Under the pieces are notes generated by a model that was not told the DNA's origin, searched no databases, and was given only the letters and a program-made list of their open reading frames with translations. Of a stretch of DNA of 7,377 nt, positions 6,175 through 7,377 are shown one piece after another; the stretch's first letter is position 1; each line of letters begins with the position of its first letter. Source of the DNA: Methanosarcinales archaeon (GTDB lineage Archaea; Halobacteriota; Syntropharchaeia; Alkanophagales; Methanospirareceae); assembly GCA_016649585.1 (NCBI GenBank), contig JAENXH010000059.1, positions 1 through 7,377 on the forward strand, read 5' to 3'. The position numbers and the translations under genes are program-made.

Positions 6175-6657
6175 TTATTCAATCCTCTTTAAATCGGCAA
6201 GACATTGTTCGAGAATCTCGACTGCTTGCGTTTTCTTATCATGAGACAAGTCATCAATCACGTCCCGTATTTCAAGAAGCAGGCCTCTCAATGTTACATT
6301 CTCCTCGCCAAAGATGTCGATAAGCAAATTCCTAAACTGTAGCAGTTTCTCCCGTGATTCTTTCCTGCACTCCCTTATATTTCGTAGTGCTTCTTCTCCC
6401 TTCGGTGTGAGTTCAAAAATATTCTTTGAGCGCTTACCCGTCTTGCAGACTTGTATTAGTTCCTCCTCCTCTAACTGTTTCAGGATCGGGTAGAGCGTTC
6501 CTTTGCTTGGCGCCCATAGTCCTTCTGTCTTTGCCTCAATCTCCTTCAGCAATTCGTAGCCTGACTTGGGCTGCTGATTGAGCGAGTGCAGAATGAATAA
6601 GGCGAGCAATCCTCGCTCTTTGCCGTCCTTAGATGCAAACGTCCACAGGCCAGTCAT
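6175..6657 (-). CDS. PadR family transcriptional regulator
   Basis: A complete 160-aa winged-helix regulator, first gene of the ABC exporter operon. Residues 16-88 form the PadR DNA-binding domain: GLLALFILHSL, the GYELLKEIEAKTEG helix region (33-46), the recognition segment SKGTLYPILKQLEEEELI (51-68), and the wing with a basic CKTGKRSKNIFELTPKG (71-87). Residues 89-160 are helical and should make the dimer arm typical of PadR proteins with long C-termini. PadR proteins next to ABC-2 exporters usually repress the operon until a toxic ligand binds; this is family knowledge, not shown here. The ATG lies about 26 bases from the TATA centre, so the message is probably leaderless. The gene runs directly into the ATPase gene. 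Confidence 0.93.
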   Translation of the reverse strand: MTGLWTFASKDGKERGLLALFILHSLNQQPKSGYELLKEIEAKTEGLWAPSKGTLYPILKQLEEEELIQVCKTGKRSKNIFELTPKGEEALRNIRECRKESREKLLQFRNLLIDIFGEENVTLRGLLLEIRDVIDDLSHDKKTQAVEILEQCLADLKRIE

Positions 6658-6679
6658 ACTAATACATTGTCAGGACGAG

Positions 6680-6687
6680 TATATAAA
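6680..6687 (-). promoter_or_regulatory. TATA box of the padR-ABC operon, leaderless start
   Basis: On the minus strand bases 6687-6680 read TTTATATA, an exact archaeal TATA consensus. Its centre lies about 26 bases ahead of the padR ATG (6657), the usual distance from TATA to the transcription start. No Shine-Dalgarno site is present between them, so translation probably begins at the very 5' end. Confidence 0.65.
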
Positions 6688-6688
6688 T

Positions 6689-6714
6689 GTTCGATTTCGA
6701 ACCGTTCGAGATCG
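6689..6714. promoter_or_regulatory. Overlapping inverted half-sites, likely PadR operator
   Basis: GTTCGA (6689-6694) and TCGAAC (6697-6702) form a perfect 6-2-6 inverted repeat, and TCGAAC with GTTCGA (6704-6709) forms a second. Taken as a wider site, 6692-6702 and 6704-6714 are an 11-1-11 palindrome with one mismatch. The cluster abuts the upstream side of the TATA box, where a bound repressor would block TBP/TFB. Binding by the PadR protein encoded beside it is inference from position. Confidence 0.55.
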
Positions 6715-6901
6715 GGGTAATACCACCCCACCTTCCACTCCGAAACGAGTTAGTTGCCCCGGAGGGACCGAGGGAGGCGCTGAGATCCTTTGAAAAGCTA
6801 CGCGACGAATGCGTGAGTGGGTATAAAACGGAAGACGGAAAAAGAAGCTCGCCGATAGGCTAATTCTAGCGAAATAGTGAAACGGAACCTCCTAGCTGGG
6901 G
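6715..6901. other. Intergenic stretch without a recognised gene
   Basis: Between the padR operator and the methyltransferase remnant there is no reading frame I can support. It is purine-rich on the plus strand and contains small inverted repeats: CTCCG (6738-6742) with CGGAG (6760-6764), and ACGC (6800-6803) with GCGT (6811-6814). A GTATAAAAC element at 6821-6829 is TATA-like on both strands. It could be a decayed coding region or a small RNA; nothing decides. Confidence 0.3.
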
Positions 6902-7258
6902 TTATCTGAAAGTGCCCGCATGCTCTCCTATCAAGATCCATGAGATATGATGGTGAGTCTTTCCTGTAACATGAGGCTCATCATACTTGTGTTCGTACAG
7001 TTCCTTTATTATTACGAAACCAAAATTTCCTTCCAGCTCTTCACGGGTGCAGAAATGGAGATACTTCTCTTTTTGAAACGAATGAGGCTCTTGTGGGACC
7101 GGAATACCTTTCCCGTACTCTTCAGGATCATTTGTAGAAAGGGCATTAAAAAATAGCAATCCTCCTGATAGTAGAACTTCTTTGATCTTCTTTATAAGCT
7201 CTTCTCTTTCTCCAGGCCTCAATAAGTGGTAGAGGTTTGCAACAAAAACAACGTCCAT
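6902..7258 (-). pseudogene. C-terminal half of a class I SAM-dependent methyltransferase, 5' truncated
   Basis: The 118-residue frame begins MDVVFVANLYHLL, the usual fourth strand and following segment of a class I methyltransferase, then REELIKKIKEVLLSGGLLFFNALS (helix and fifth strand), CTREELEGNFGFVIIKELYEH and a closing HHHISWILIG, all characteristic of the C-terminal half of TehB/Methyltransf_25-like enzymes. The N-terminal half that should hold the SAM-binding D/ExGxGxG loop is missing: the frame continues upstream only eleven codons (to WIDGLLNRTTR) before an in-frame TGA at 7292-7294. The upstream 100 bases show no glycine-rich loop in any minus-strand frame. The gene is therefore probably a remnant left by deletion or recombination, or its N-terminal part lies beyond the window after a frameshift. 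As it stands it should not bind SAM. Confidence 0.7.
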
Positions 7259-7271
7259 GCGTGTTGTTCGG

Positions 7272-7376
7272 TTAAGTAACCCATCTATCCATCAACCTCA
7301 CTCGTTTGACATTCGGATCGCATCCTTGGCCAAGGTAAATGTTGTACAAAGTGAGCATATCCAATTTCAGCCCCAT
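7272..7376 (-). other. Short open frame of unknown identity at the window edge
   Basis: A minus-strand frame runs from an ATG at 7376 to a TAA at 7272-7274. Its 34 codons include LDMLTLYNIYLGQGCDPN and end MDRWVT. It overlaps the upstream part of the methyltransferase frame in a different phase. A plus-strand frame from ATG 7257 also stays open to the window end. Neither is recognised and only one, or neither, can be real; the piece may be the start of a different sequence fused to the methyltransferase remnant. Confidence 0.2.
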
Positions 7377-7377
7377 G

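Noticed and set aside
6760..6800. CTGAGATCCTTTGAA resembles part of a TPP riboswitch
   Set aside because: The second conserved part (CCTGAT...TAATGC...GCGTAGGGA order) is absent, and no thiamine gene follows on either strand.
1..7377. CRISPR arrays, tRNA and rRNA genes
   Set aside because: No regularly spaced repeats with unique spacers, no cloverleaf-like segment with TTCRA and CCA-stem pattern, and no rRNA signature were seen on either strand.

Overview
The window looks archaeal, most likely a methanogen- or ANME-like euryarchaeote; this is inferred from gene content and signals, and no rRNA or tRNA is present to fix it. The signals are TATA boxes of the TTTATATA type about 25 bases ahead of starts, a probable leaderless promoter for the PadR gene, strong GGAGGT-type ribosome sites elsewhere, and short ATGA-type overlaps. 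The left third is visibly richer in A/T than the ABC operon, so it may be accessory DNA.

Layout, left to right. 1-120: a 12-bp hairpin followed by T tracts, probably a rightward terminator for a gene outside the window. 120-635: no gene; a good TATA box near 140 is followed by several stable inverted repeats and degenerate direct repeats, a candidate structured RNA. 637-1890: promoter, 5' hairpin, strong ribosome site, a 35-codon reading frame that resembles only the first ~30 residues of a DUF262 (GmrSD/ParB-like) protein, and, overlapping its stop as ATGA, a 355-aa RelA/SpoT-type nucleotide pyrophosphotransferase with an unexplained C-terminal half. 1891-2083: terminator-like hairpin and short direct repeats. 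2084-3541 (minus): a full-length IS1634-like DDE transposase. 3542-3909: no convincing gene.

The right half is transcribed leftward. A PadR regulator, an ABC-2 ATPase with a C-terminal DUF4162-like domain, its six-span permease and a two-span small membrane protein form a tight operon, followed by a YwbE-family gene. The PadR promoter carries overlapping GTTCGA inverted half-sites beside its TATA box, the expected layout of a self-repressed efflux operon. The right edge holds the C-terminal half of a class I methyltransferase whose SAM-binding half is not present in frame, so it is probably a remnant.

The most interesting part is 120-1890: a possibly defensive alarmone-synthetase-like gene, translationally coupled to a DUF262 fragment and preceded by a long structured non-coding stretch, next to an insertion sequence.
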